DNA of 64,000 bases from Enoplosus armatus (Eukaryota > Chordata > Actinopteri > Centrarchiformes > Enoplosidae): NCBI RefSeq assembly GCF_043641665.1, contig NC_092183.1, positions 27,171,722 through 27,235,721 of the forward strand, in the 5' to 3' direction. Under the pieces are notes generated by a model. The model did no database searches and was not told the DNA's origin. It saw nothing but the letters and a program-made list of their open reading frames with translations. Below, one piece after another: positions 25,253 to 36,400 of this stretch. A program made the translations under genes and the position numbers. The number at the start of each line of letters is the position of its first letter. The stretch's first letter is position 1.

Positions 25253-28107
25253 TAAGCCACCACTCTGCAAACTCCATAGAGAGTCTTGTTCTTATTAGAG
25301 CCCGATACACACTGTTTTAGGAGTGTGGAGAAATCCAAAGCTTGACAGACCTGCTGTGTGTCTTTACAGTTGCTAAGCTATGATTGGTCAATCGCTGTTT
25401 TGGGGGCGGGGTTTAGGAAACGTCCAATTATGAACTAGTCCAGCACTGGTCCAAGCGAAAAAAAAGCGCCACTTCTGCATTGCTCCCCACTGTCCCTACT
25501 CATCTTGGAGAGCTCTTCAGCTCTGAAAGGCAATGCGGATGTTCACTTCACTCCTGCAGATGTGACTATTTTCCTGTTTTAGCATGCCGGCTTCTTCCGA
25601 GCCCTTATGCTGTTTTTTCTTCTCTGGATTTGTCTTGATGAAAACTGAATATCTGCTTGTTCAGCCATGGTAACTATCCAGTTTTGTTCTATTTATTCCA
25701 AAAACAAAGTGCAGTCATTGCTATAAAGGTAAATTCCCTATGCAGAAAAACATTGCTTGCCTTGTGAATGTGGAAGTCAATTTTGGTTTATTTCACTGAA
25801 GAAATACGACTGAATATTAGACTATAAATGCATGCAGGTAATGATCTCTCAACTTTCTCTTATATGTCTAATGGCCTAATCAGTCCCGCACACATTTTTC
25901 TTTGTTTCTGTCATATATACTACTGCTTGCTACTGAAAACACACTTCTGGCTGCTCACCTTCCCACAATTGGCGGCCATGTTTGTTAGAACACATTATAA
26001 TAAAGGGACAGCGTCTGTTCACTGGACATGCACCACAAATGTGAAAATCTGGCCCAGGGTTCAGTGCCTGGCTGTGGTTTGCCCATCATGACTGGTCGGA
26101 TATTGTTCCACAGTTTTTTTTAATTACTGAAAAACAAAGTGTGTACCAGGTGTCTGTGTGGACCAGAATTGATGTGTCACTTGTCATAGAACACATGTTG
26201 TTTTGTAGTTATCTATTGATGCATACAGTACTTGTCCAGTTTGGGACAAGCTGATCTCTGATCTGTTCGGATTTAAGGTAGTTAAGCTACTAACTGCATT
26301 GTCCACCCATTAAAGGAGGCATGTTCTACTTGTGTTTGACGGCCAAATAATGTCCTGTTTGGAATCCAAAAACTGCACATCAACAGTGTCTCGGCAGCCA
26401 TGAGGTGTATCCTCGCTATCCACGGAAGGCCATGTCCTTCCTTTCCCAAAGCTTACAACTACAACATTAATTATCTGATCAACGACCAGCATATTTATCA
26501 GATGACCTCCTTTTAAGGTGGAGCTAATCTGTTGATTTGTAGACCTGATGAAGATCCTTGTTGAATTCAAATGTTAAATGTTTATCAATAGAATGTCTAG
26601 CTTTGCTAACCAGCGCACGCAATCCCTTTTCTATTGTTTGTCCAATGTCAGCCTTATTTGTTCTTACAGATGCAACGGAGCCCACAACATGGGTGGGGGT
26701 ATATAGGTTCAATTACTACTGTTCATCAACTGGCAATAGAGAGTGACAAAACAGATTACAAATGTCCCAGATCATGTCTAATGGGTTTCCACACCAATTA
26801 GACGGTGTGAATTAAACCTACAGCCGTACTCTCCCATACCACACACACTTATATTGGCACTAATGGAACAGTTAGCATGTACTCGTAAAACGTGATGTGC
26901 ATTTGCCCTTCAACGTTAAGATCCATTATGAATAAATATGTGATCATACAAATCGTACACACAACATGCATTCACATCTCACATGCGGGATTGTGGAATT
27001 CAATCCATAAATTGTTAAAGAAAGTGTGCGCCTCGGTGGAACGAGCTCGGTCCCCCGGAGAGAGCGCCGCCCAGTCAGATGTTGGAGGGTGAGCGCTACC
27101 TAACCTACTGGGGGAAGTCGAGTGCGGCTCAGAGTGGAGGCGACAGACAGGAAGGCCTGTTTGATCCCGCCAGTGTCTCCCCTTCCAGGGCTCGCACCTG
27201 GTTGATGGAAGCTGTCATGTGCTAAACAGATCTATTTTTTCCCCCCCTGCCGGCGCTTCGTATGCTAGACTGTAAACAAACTTGCTGTTGAGTTACCGTG
27301 TACCAGCCGCCTTCAGTTGGCCCCGCCACTGCATGTCAGCCTTGATCTGCTGGATGAAACTTGTTTTTTTTCCTCTATTTTTTTTTTGGTCGCTGAAAAT
27401 GCATGTCGCCGTCGGTACTCTTTTAGCAGAAAAGTGGGTGACTAAGAGTAAAAGCCAGGCGTTTCTAATGTGTGCCATAGCCTACATCATTGCCATGAAC
27501 GGGACACAGCGGTAAATATTAAATAGGAAAGCCTTGGCTTTAAGTAGGCTGCTCCTCTGAGAATGGCCATTTGCTTTAATACTCCTGCTTCTCTTCTTCC
27601 CATTTGGCTCAAATTAGTGTGTTGGAGCTCTATTAAATGGAGGACAGAAAATGAAGATTTGATAAAGCCCGGTGCCAGTGTCTCAACAGGGCATGTTTTA
27701 TGGATGTGCACTACCACCACAGCTGAATTCCAGCCTGCGTTTCACTGTCTCTCGCTGGTTTATTCATGACAGCCTGATGTTTGGCTGTTTTTGCTGTTTT
27801 TATTAGGGTGTTAATCTCTCCAGAGTTAAGAGGCAGCATAAAACCTGTTCATTTGGCGCACACGCTGGGTGCCACAATCAGGCTTTGGGTTTTTGCTTTC
27901 ATTAATGTCTCAGAATCCCACTACAAGATCATTAGGAGAGTAGATCCTATTATATAAGAAAAAGTTGCTTTACAGTTTACGTCTGTTTAATGTGCAGACA
28001 TTAAACATACAGAACATAAGCGAGATGCATAGAGTACCTCATCACAGACTAACACCTTGCAGTGGTGATAAATGATGGCCAGGAAGGACACAGTACATAA
28101 TTAACAG

Positions 28108-28128
28108 CTCTCTCTCTCTCTCTCTCTC
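28108..28128. repeat. CT microsatellite, short
   Basis: About ten ct units. Confidence 0.95.
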
Positions 28129-28899
28129 AGATGGCACATATTGTTTTCATCTGTCATCAGTGTTTTTTCAGCACCACAAGTGCGAGAAAAGCAGTGGCAC
28201 CGTTGGCCTCTCATCAGCTTGGATCACTTAAATGTCTTTGTTGGGGGATGTGAGAACATCTGCTGGAGGTGACGGCTGACCAAAGAAAAACACCTTATGC
28301 TTCTGCATGGATTCAGGCAGACGACAACACCTTCTGGACGGCATGGGAAAAACAAAACGAAACACGCATGATGATATGTTGCTATGGTGATGTCGCTTTG
28401 TTTCCAAATAATGGCATAAAATATATGAAATAATATTATTTTGTGTTTATTATCTTTTGTATCTTGTGTTATTCTAGTAACGCATGTAGCTTTAACATTT
28501 CTCTTTCTCTTAATATTCTATTGCTAACTTAAAATGAATGTTACATTCCCCCCAAGATGTATGGTCATTCATTCATTCCCAACATGGTCAGTGAAAGGAG
28601 GACTGCAGTTGGTGGGTCCCTTGTTTGTTTTTCTGAAAAAGAGACGCTTTTAGCTTCTCGTTGTTGAGATCGCCCATGTTTTCTCCTTGTGTGGGGGTGC
28701 TACGTAACATCCGGTTGTAAATTCCGTCACAGAGGACGGCAAAAAATTCTAAAATTTTAACTTGGATGGCAAAACGCCGCCGTTGCTGGTATTCTGTGCT
28801 GGCCTCACCTAATTTTACCGTCCTGCTCTCGTCCACTAAAATGATATCTGGTTTGCTGTCTGCCGGCATCCATGTGAATGCAGCATTAGCCTTGGAAGT

Positions 28900-29215
28900 T
28901 ACAAGTTCCATTCAGTAAATTTCCTAAACAACTGTCTCTCCACTGACTCTCCAAAGACACTGCTTGTGCTGGACAGCATCAGTGGCGGGGAGTGGAGTAC
29001 CGGCGATGTGCCTGTGAACTCCCGGAATCTTAAAGCTGGCGACACGCTCAACCTCCACCCTGTTGATATGGATGGTGACAGTTGGTGATGGTGTGTGTGC
29101 CACCTTTGGTCGTTCTGTAGTCTACAATGAGCTCTTTGGTCTTCTTGATGCTGGAGCTCCTCTCTGTAGGCCAAGCTCAGATTTTGACACAAGAGTCTGG
29201 GGTCCACTTCCACTG
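28900..29215 (-). pseudogene. Rex1-like LINE reverse transcriptase scrap
   Basis: On the minus strand KTKELIVDYR (about 29120-29150) matches the conserved segment after the reverse transcriptase active site in Rex1-like LINEs. The following sequence about a hydrophobic strand and cysteine-rich turn is decayed and frameshifted. No other part of the element is here. Confidence 0.5.
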
Positions 29216-29225
29216 TGCGGTGTGT

Positions 29226-29330
29226 GTAGAGATGGGATTTATGGCTCTTTGAAGGGAGCCGGATCTTGTGGATCCGTTCCTTTCAAAGAGCCGTTCAAAA
29301 GACTGGCTCATTTTTATATTTTTAAAAATA
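29226..29330. mobile_element. hAT-like terminal sequence
   Basis: The stretch from tagagatgggatttatgg through ggctctttgaagggagccgg and caaagagccgttc has the short palindromes and tagagatg start usual in ends of fish hAT elements. It could be the far end of the hAT element whose transposase lies at 31.6-32.8 kb, or an unrelated remnant. Confidence 0.4.
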
Positions 29331-29407
29331 TTTTTAAGAAGCCAGCCTGGGGGTAACTCATTTTATCTGGGAAATAATCACTGGGAGGAATGATAGGGTA
29401 AGATTTG

Positions 29408-29516
29408 GATCAGAATCATTTAAACTTAGACATCCCACCAATATATATTCTATTCTAATATATTCTAATATTCTAATTCTATTGGTGGGATATCTGAGTT
29501 TGAATTATTCTGAAAT
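29408..29516. repeat. imperfect inverted repeat, hairpin
   Basis: Two 36-base arms, at 29408-29443 and 29480-29515, match as reverse complements at 30 positions by my count. The best part is catcccaccaata and its complement. An AT-rich loop of 36 bases separates them. This is MITE-like and lies ten bases left of the Tc1 element. Confidence 0.75.
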
Positions 29517-29526
29517 ATTGATTATA

Positions 29527-30762
29527 CAGTTAGGCCCAGAAATATTTGGACAGTGACACAAGTTTTGTTATTTTAGCTGTTTACGAAAACATATTCAAGA
29601 TACAGTTATATAATCAATATGGGCTTAAAGTGCAGACTCTCTAATTTCAGAGTATTCACATCCAAATTGAAGGAAGGGTTTAGGAATTACAGCTCTTTAA
29701 TATGTAGCCGCCTCTTTTTAAAGGGACCAAAAGTAATTGGACAATTGACTCAGAAGGCTGCATGGGCTCGTCCCTCATTAACTTGTCATCAGTTAGGCAG
29801 TTAAAAGGTCTGGAGTTGATGGATCCTTTCCATGGTGAAGAAAAACCCCTTCACAACATCCACCCAAGTGAAGAACACTCTGCAGGAAGTAGGTGTATCA
29901 ATATCAAACAGCATTCTTTGGACAGATGAGACTGAGATCAACCTGCACCAGAATGATGGGAAGAAGAAAGTATGGAGAAGAATTGGAACAGCTCATGATC
30001 CAAAGCACACCACATCTTCTGTAAAACATGGTGGAGGCAGTGTGATGGCATGGGCATGCATGGCTTCCAATGGCACTGGGTCACTAGTGTTTAATGATGA
30101 TGTGACAGAAGACAGAAGCAGCCGGATGAATTCTGAAGTGTATAGATATATACTTTCTGCTCAGATTCAGCCAAATGCAGCAAAGTTGATCGGACGGCGC
30201 TTCACAGTACAGATGGACAATGACCCAAAACATACAGCGAAAGCAACCCAGGACTTTTTTAAGGCAAAGAAGTGGAATATTCTGCAATGGCCGAGTCAAT
30301 CACCAGATCTCAACCCGATCGAGCATCGATGCATTTCACTTGCTCAAGACAAAACTTCCAGCAGAAAGACCCACAAGCACCAACTGAAGACCGCTGCAGT
30401 AAAGGCCTGGCAAAGCATCACAAAGGAGGAAACCCAGCGTTTGGTGATGTCCATGGGTTCCAGACTTCAGGCAGTCATTGCCTGCAAAGGATTCTCAACA
30501 AAGTATTAAAAATGAACATTTTACTTATGGTAATGTTAGTTTGTCCATTACTTTTGAGCCCCTGAAATGAGGAGACTTGGTATAAAAATGGTTACAATTC
30601 CTAAATGTTTCATAGGATATTTTTGTTCAACCCCTTGAATTAAACCTGAAAGTCTGCACTTCAATTGCATCTTAGTTGTTTCATTTCAAATCCAATGTGG
30701 TGGCATGCAGAGCCCAAATCATGAAGATTGTGTCACTGTCCAAATATTTCTGGGCCTAACTG
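29527..30762 (+). mobile_element. Tc1-like transposon with perfect 35-bp ends
   Basis: The ends cagttaggcccagaaatatt... are identical as inverted repeats for 35 bases, and TA flanks both sides (29525-29526 and 30763-30764). Inner parts of a longer repeat are also recognisable, for example aagtgcagact at 29629-29639 and its complement at 30651-30661. At 1236 bp the element is shorter than the usual 1.5-1.7 kb, because part of the transposase gene is deleted. Confidence 0.93.
29832..30509 (+). pseudogene. Tc1-like transposase, N-terminal deletion
   Basis: An open frame of 225 codons encodes the catalytic half of a DDE transposase that cuts and joins at TA sites. The first catalytic aspartate is in ILWTDETEINL, the second in VQMDNDPKHTAKAT and the third acidic residue in SPDLNPIEH. 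The end ACKGFSTKY is a normal Tc1 C-terminus. A deletion joins KNTLQEVGVSIS directly to NSILWTDET, which removes the rest of the DNA-binding domain. After EHRCISLAQ the expected helical segment is also altered. The protein is therefore probably unable to bind the ends. Confidence 0.9.
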
Positions 30763-31648
30763 TAATTTCATTTGGCATGTGTGGACTAGATTTTAATGTC
30801 TGATCTGCATTCATTGTAAACATTCCACAAGGTGGCGCCATATCCCTCTGCTTTCACAGTGAGATCACTATTTTGGATTTACCCTTTGTATAAAATGTGT
30901 GTGTGTAAATAAAGCTACTTTGACTTATGTTATTCAAGCAACACCTAAAAAAACTTTGTGGCACAATAAAAAACTAAGCAGGCTACAATGAACTTAGTGC
31001 AAAACTGTCCACACAAGAACATTTTTAACAATACAGAAAAACTCACAAAAATATTTTGTGAAAAATCTTTCAAGTGGCCTATTATAAAAATTAAAAGTGC
31101 TGGGAAAAAAATACTAAGCGGTTGGTCAGTGACATGGGTCTCCCAATCCCTCCGCTTTGCATTTGGACACAAGATGAATTTTCTGGTGGGTCCCTGCTCT
31201 ATCCAATCAGGGCCTCTCTCTGCCCTCTGCTCTCCACCTCCAGAGAGGGGAAGAGTGGTGGGTTTTTCTCTCACTTGTTCTTTTATGTAAAATCACTGAA
31301 AGCACCTTTTAAGAAATCTAGTAAACAAGATAAAAATACAGATACCACATACCGCAGTAGTTCTGCACTGCTAGTATTGTGTACATGTATGTAGTACACC
31401 TGAGTGGTTTTAGTGCAAATTTTAAAGAAAAACAGTTCAAACAAGAATATTTTGATAGAAAAACTCAAGACTTTTGCAAAAATATTTCAAGTATTAGAAA
31501 AATAGATAAAACTAGAATAAATTAGAGACAAATGTACATACAGCCCACTAGTACGACTAGTATAAACCCTGCAATGGACTAGTGAAGTGTCCTGGGGTGC
31601 ATATAGCTGCTTTGTAAGAAAGTTTAACCCTGCAGAGGACTCTGCATG
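30763..31648. other. non-coding, possibly hAT 3' region
   Basis: No gene is visible. The sequence may include the untranslated 3' part of the minus-strand hAT element. The C-terminal part of its transposase is not recognisable here. Confidence 0.4.
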
Positions 31649-32835
31649 CTATAGAAGTCTACCGCTGACCAGCTGAACTACATACCTTTCTGCACTGAGT
31701 TCAACAGTGACCTCTTCAAATGGCTTCAAGATGGTGCACATCTCCTGCACTATAGTCCATTCTTCTTGGGATAAAGGGCTGACAGGTGCATTGGTGACGG
31801 CCAGGGTGGAGACGATGGGATTCTTATTGGTCAGAAAACTCTGCAACATGTAATGTGTTGAGTTCCATCTTGTGACACAGTCCTGTTTGGGTCGTAGTTC
31901 ATCCATCTTCATTTGGAGCTGTGTTTCCTTCAGTTTTTGTGCACCCGCTGTGCTTCTGTGAAAGTATTCGACTGCCTCTTTGACTTTATCAATGATGGGT
32001 TGTGGACCTTTGAGGGCATCTCTTACCACAAGATTAATAGTATGTGCCAGGCATGGAAGGTGGGTCCATTCTGTTATTTGAATAGCCTTTGTGATGTTTG
32101 CAGCATTGTCGCTTAAGCAGCACACCACTTTCTTATCGACCTCCCACTCTGCTGCAACACTGAGAAGCTTGTTTGCCAGGTTGTCTGCTGCGTGCCGCTC
32201 ACTGAATTCAAAACAGTCCAATAGGCAGGAGGACATGTGGAAATCTTCAATAAAGTGGCATGTTACAGACATGAATGAGGTTGTAGCCCTTGACGTCCAA
32301 CAATCTGTTGTTAGGCAAACTGCTGACGCTTTGGACACCCTTTTCCTTCGCTCTCACACATTTCAGAAACTGTCTGGGTTAGTACCCTCCTACATGGAGG
32401 AGTGTAGGAGGGGTTGAGAGCATTGCAGAATTTTTTTAATCCTTTGTCTTCCACAATTGTAAATGGCTGGAAGTCAGTGGCTATCATTTTTGCAAGCTCT
32501 TCATCTATCTTCCCCTGTCTCAATGGGGTCAAGACAGGTGCTGCAGAGTTATACTGATCTTGTTGATGTTTTGTGGTAGCAGGAATGGTTTGACTAGAGC
32601 TAGCACTGACGGCACTGACGGTGTCGTTTTCACTTTCAGTGATGGAGACTTCATCGTCACTATCATTGTTGTCGTCGGAATCAGTTGGTTCTCTTCTCAC
32701 CTCCGCCACTTTCACTGTCAGGTGTTGCGTTTTTAAGTGGCGATGCAAATTATTTGTTGACCCGGACTTGAATGAGATATTTTTCTGGCAAATATTACAC
32801 TTTGCTTTACCGTTTTTGTCATCACAAAAGTGCAT
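31649..32835 (-). pseudogene. hAT transposase with BED zinc finger (ZBED-like), truncated
   Basis: The enzyme would move a hAT transposon. The minus strand starts with a BED finger (CNICQKNISF and later LHRHLKTQH) after a broken N-terminus. A serine and aspartate-rich linker follows. The catalytic core has the first aspartate in CLTTDCWTS, the second in LSDNAANITK, the PCLAHTINLVV motif and CVTRWNSTHYMLQ. Homology stops soon after LKPFEEVTVELSAERYV, so the C-terminal dimerisation domain is lost. A frameshift near 32330 separates the BED/linker part from the core, and part of the joining region is deleted. A second frameshift lies just upstream of 32835. Confidence 0.85.
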
Positions 32836-32950
32836 TCAGATGCTCTGCTGCGTTTTATTTGGCTCATTTTGTCTTTTTGAGTTGCCAGCCACTCACTTCA
32901 AATGAAGCGTGTCCTCCCCCTTCTTGAGACCGCTGCATACTGAGGCACTA

Positions 32951-33168
32951 GAGTTGTGACGTTCACGAACGAACCGAACCTATGGACCGGCTTGCCTCTG
33001 AGGCACTCACGTGAAGGCAGTGTGGACAACTCAGATGACGTCATGCGATATTTGCATATCAACTAAGCACCGCAACGGACCGAACGGCTCGCAGCTGTGA
33101 CTCGGTTCCCACCGTTCGTGTTAAAGAGCCGGTCAATAGATTTGGTTCGTTCGTGAACGTCACAACTC
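32951..33168. mobile_element. 218-bp element with 43-bp inverted ends (hAT-type MITE)
   Basis: The ends gagttgtgacgttcacgaac... are perfect inverted repeats for 25 bases and extend to about 43 bases with few mismatches. The interior is GC-richer and non-coding. I find no clear 8-bp target duplication. The ends look like those of fish hAT elements, and it may be a non-autonomous relative or an end piece of the adjacent hAT transposon. Confidence 0.8.
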
Positions 33169-33196
33169 CGTGTGTGTGTGTGTGTGTTTGTGTGTG
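33169..33196. repeat. TG microsatellite
   Basis: Interrupted tg run directly after the MITE-like element. Confidence 0.9.
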
Positions 33197-33344
33197 GTTG
33201 GTTTAGGCTACAAAAGCACTTTAGGTTAAGGTAAGATTGTGCTTTTGGTTAAATATACTCAACATAACCAGAAAAGCATCGTTCATGCTGTAGTTACCAT
33301 GATGGATATGCAGCTCTAGGTACTTTTAGGTGGTATCCACAGAA

Positions 33345-33942
33345 TGTTTACTGAAGGACTGTACTCAAGTGCATTTTTGCACGTTATACTTCTACTCAAA
33401 GCAAATATACTTGTTACCGCACTACATGTATTTTACAGCTGTAGTTATTGGTTACTTCCCAGAACATTTTGCATACAGAGCATAAAGCAGCTCCAAATGC
33501 ACGAACTACAACTTCACAGTGCTGCTTACGTGTTAATGTATCAGTAACTATAATCCTACAGTGTAATCCCATAATACATACATACTTTTTCAGAATCCTT
33601 ATTTTTGTTTACAGTTTCAGTTGAATTTACTCACTAAAATGCTTCGAAAGCGTGTCGCGTGACCGTCCATCTGCCGTAACACAGATGAGAGAGGATCTGA
33701 TTACAAAAAAAAAGTTAATAAAATTGAAGCTCATCTGAGTTTTGCCTCTCAGGCAACACAAAGGATGCCTTACCTCATTGCTGGTCGTTGGGGCCGCATA
33801 CAGCCTGAGAGGAAGCCTGCAGTCACAACTCTGGGCTGAAAAAAAACTTACAATAAGTAAGATTGATGCTGATGCTACTGTTTAAAATGTGGTATTTCCA
33901 CTTTTACTGCAGCAAAGGTCCTGAATATTTCTTTCACCTCTG
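33345..33942 (-). mobile_element. MITE-like repeat family R1, copy 2, interrupted
   Basis: The minus-strand copy is recognisable at about 33345-33570 (actgtactcaagtgcatttt, cttctactc, tactcaagtg) and at its outer end, 33888-33942 (cagcaaaggtcctgaatatt, tcacctctg). The middle, roughly 33600-33880, does not match R1 and looks inserted or replaced. Confidence 0.6.
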
Positions 33943-35884
33943 GGTATACTGTAGAAAGTAAGAGAAGATGATCGGTAAGATAATCCTTAATCAAAACGTT
34001 AGGACGAAATAGAATATATGAGGTCTTACTATATGCAATATGTAGACTTTTATTTCTGAAACCCGATAATGACCTTTATGCAAAGACAGAAATCTTGTGG
34101 CAAAGCCATAAATAATTTTGTGCGGCACTTCATTTCAGGGCACTACATTTCCTGCTGGCAAATAATAAAAACGCCTCTCACCTCATATATTATACCGTCA
34201 CCTTCACCCTGCTCAGTGAGACACATCATTCCAGGAGAGGAAACGGCATGGGATGTGTCGTAGGAGTTTAGGTTATTTTAGTTTGTAGTGTTACTAGTGT
34301 ACACTTTTTAATTCCATTATTTATCAGGGAATTATCAGTTGCTTTCATACGGGTGCTACCAAGCATCACAAATCATGTTTTCTATTGGAAGAAAAACCTC
34401 CTTTAGCTGCACATACATGTTGGGGATTTCTTATTTGAAGACCCGTAATGTGTATTTCTGGGATTAATGCTTGAACCCCCTAATGCCATTATAATGAAGT
34501 AAACAATAAACGCTGTAAATAAAGGTATTGACACTTCTTATCGGCCCTCAAATACACCCCGCCTCTGTTGAAATTAGATTGAATTAGCTCCTTTAAATAA
34601 CCTGGACTTTTAATTAACCAGATCTGCTGAATCGAAACTGTACACAAACATCTTAATTAAAATCGCTTTTTATCTAGCGCTAAGATGACCGCCATATACC
34701 CTACCTCCTGAACACACCGCCCCGCTGACAGGCGGCATGGCAGCGAAGAGAAAGCACAAATGAAGAAGAGGGCGAAGATGGAGAGGAGAGGGCCTGGCTG
34801 CCTCGTAATGAGGATGGTGTTGGAAGCTCTGCATGCAATATGTTATGGATTAGTGTCATACAAGATGCCATTTCAGGCCTGCAAACGTTCACACTGCATA
34901 TTCAGCAGGGATGATGTCTTAATGATTTCACTCTTGCTCATAGCTTCAGGCTGACTCGCTTACTACCCCGCGATCCAATTTATAGCCGCGGGCGTTCCAG
35001 CCCATATATAACTGTGTGTGCCCAAGTTCAGTTCAGTTTATGTCTGGGTAACAAAGTCATGGCGGTAAATCGTCCCGAAGTAAATAATATGTAAATCTCT
35101 ATGACGGGAAGATGTGTGTGTGCGTTATTCCAAAATAAGAGCTCTGCCATTTCACAAAATCATAGCAGGATTATAACAAAGACAGTTTATTGCATCTAAA
35201 TCGGGTGTCTGAACTATGTTCAAACAGCCCAGTGCCTTGTTTTAACAAAACAAACTAAGATGCTTCTGGGAAATGTGGCCCAGAGAGGTGCAAAAGACAG
35301 AAACGCCAGTAAAGTTGTGCAAGTGGTTTGTGATGCTTCATGCTACAACTTGTTTTCTATATTCATGTAAAAAGTAGTGAAATGTAATCATTCTTTTGAA
35401 ATAACAATGGCATTAGTACTGATATTCGGTTTATTCATATTTATTTATTTTTCTTGGTTCTCAGGTGCGTTTCCATCCTCATCTTTCTGGTGTCTTTTCC
35501 AAAATCCGGTCAAATCTACCAAGATGGCGTTCTCATGGAACAACCGTCTCCCCGAAATGAAAATTAATTACAACTAATTTGCCACAGAAAATACATGTTG
35601 AGAGAAGTGCGATGCCGCCCAAATGAGATTTTTCATCAATACAATGAACGCTATAGCTGCCAAGACTCAACATACTGTATCTGCAAAACGTTCAGTGCCA
35701 ATATTCAGATACTCATATGTGTGTGTTTTCCCTACAATATCCACTCCTGCAATCATCAAACTGTTTTTAAGGTTATAACTAGGCAAATCGCGGCACTTGG
35801 TTAAGGTTAGGGTAAGATGGTGGTCTTTGGTTTAATACTGAACAAGGCTAACAGTCTACAGCCTTTGCTCGCAGCTCTGTGAGG
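33943..35884. other. non-coding, possible conserved element
   Basis: No gene is found. The part at about 34540-34700 has several taatta-type homeodomain-like motifs and low simple-sequence content, so it is a candidate regulatory element. Confidence 0.35.
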
Positions 35885-36135
35885 TTGTGCTTGAGTCGCA
35901 CGCTAACATGCTCACAATAACGATGCCACCATGCCGATGTTTAGCAGGTATCATGTTTACCGTTTTAGTTTAGCGGATCAAACGCAAAATACAGCTGAGG
36001 CTGAAGGAAATGCCAATTTGCAGGTGATTGGTCATAAACCAAAGTGTCAGACAAGTTGAAGCTTTGACCAGATGATGGCGCTAGATGGATCAACAAAGTT
36101 ATAAGAAATGCCTGAGCCAATATACTGTACATACA
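35885..36135 (+). repeat. dispersed repeat family R2, copy 1
   Basis: It contains ctaacatgctcacaataacg, atgtttagcaggtatcatg, taaaccaaagtgt and ctttgaccagatgatggcgc. The last part matches 58270-58310. I remember such a repeat as common in percomorph fish. Confidence 0.6.
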
Positions 36136-36219
36136 CAGTAAAGTACTTGTTATATACAGGACTTTATTAACATTTATCTGAAACGGCATGTTTGCTGAAT
36201 CTTAGTCTCACTTAACCAG

Positions 36220-36400
36220 ACCTCCACACATCGGAGACAGGTCTGGCTCAACCCATTCTCATTCTGGGATGGGGTTAACCCTAACCCTGGCTTGATTGTA
36301 TTTCTTTAAACCAATCACAATCGTTGTGGGTGGGGCCCAAGATTCAGCGACGTGCCCTTGCAAAACGGTAACACGCAAAAGAGGAGGAGGAAGAGGAGGA
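36220..36400. repeat. possible dispersed teleost repeat
   Basis: The phrases gacctccacacatcgga and tatttctttaaaccaatcac look like a repeat that I have met in fish genomes. No second copy is in the window. Confidence 0.35.

Larger units (their letters stand above)
22626..28899. other. long non-coding block, no supported gene
   Basis: This 6.3-kb block holds microsatellites and short open frames without family motifs. A 9-bp unit, cgtaagtcc, is repeated three times at about 23079-23108. A ttgg CCAAT-type box and a ggggcgggg box lie at 25384-25411, but no coding exon follows and the segment may be part of a repeat. The block at about 27020-27260 is GC-rich. Confidence 0.4.
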
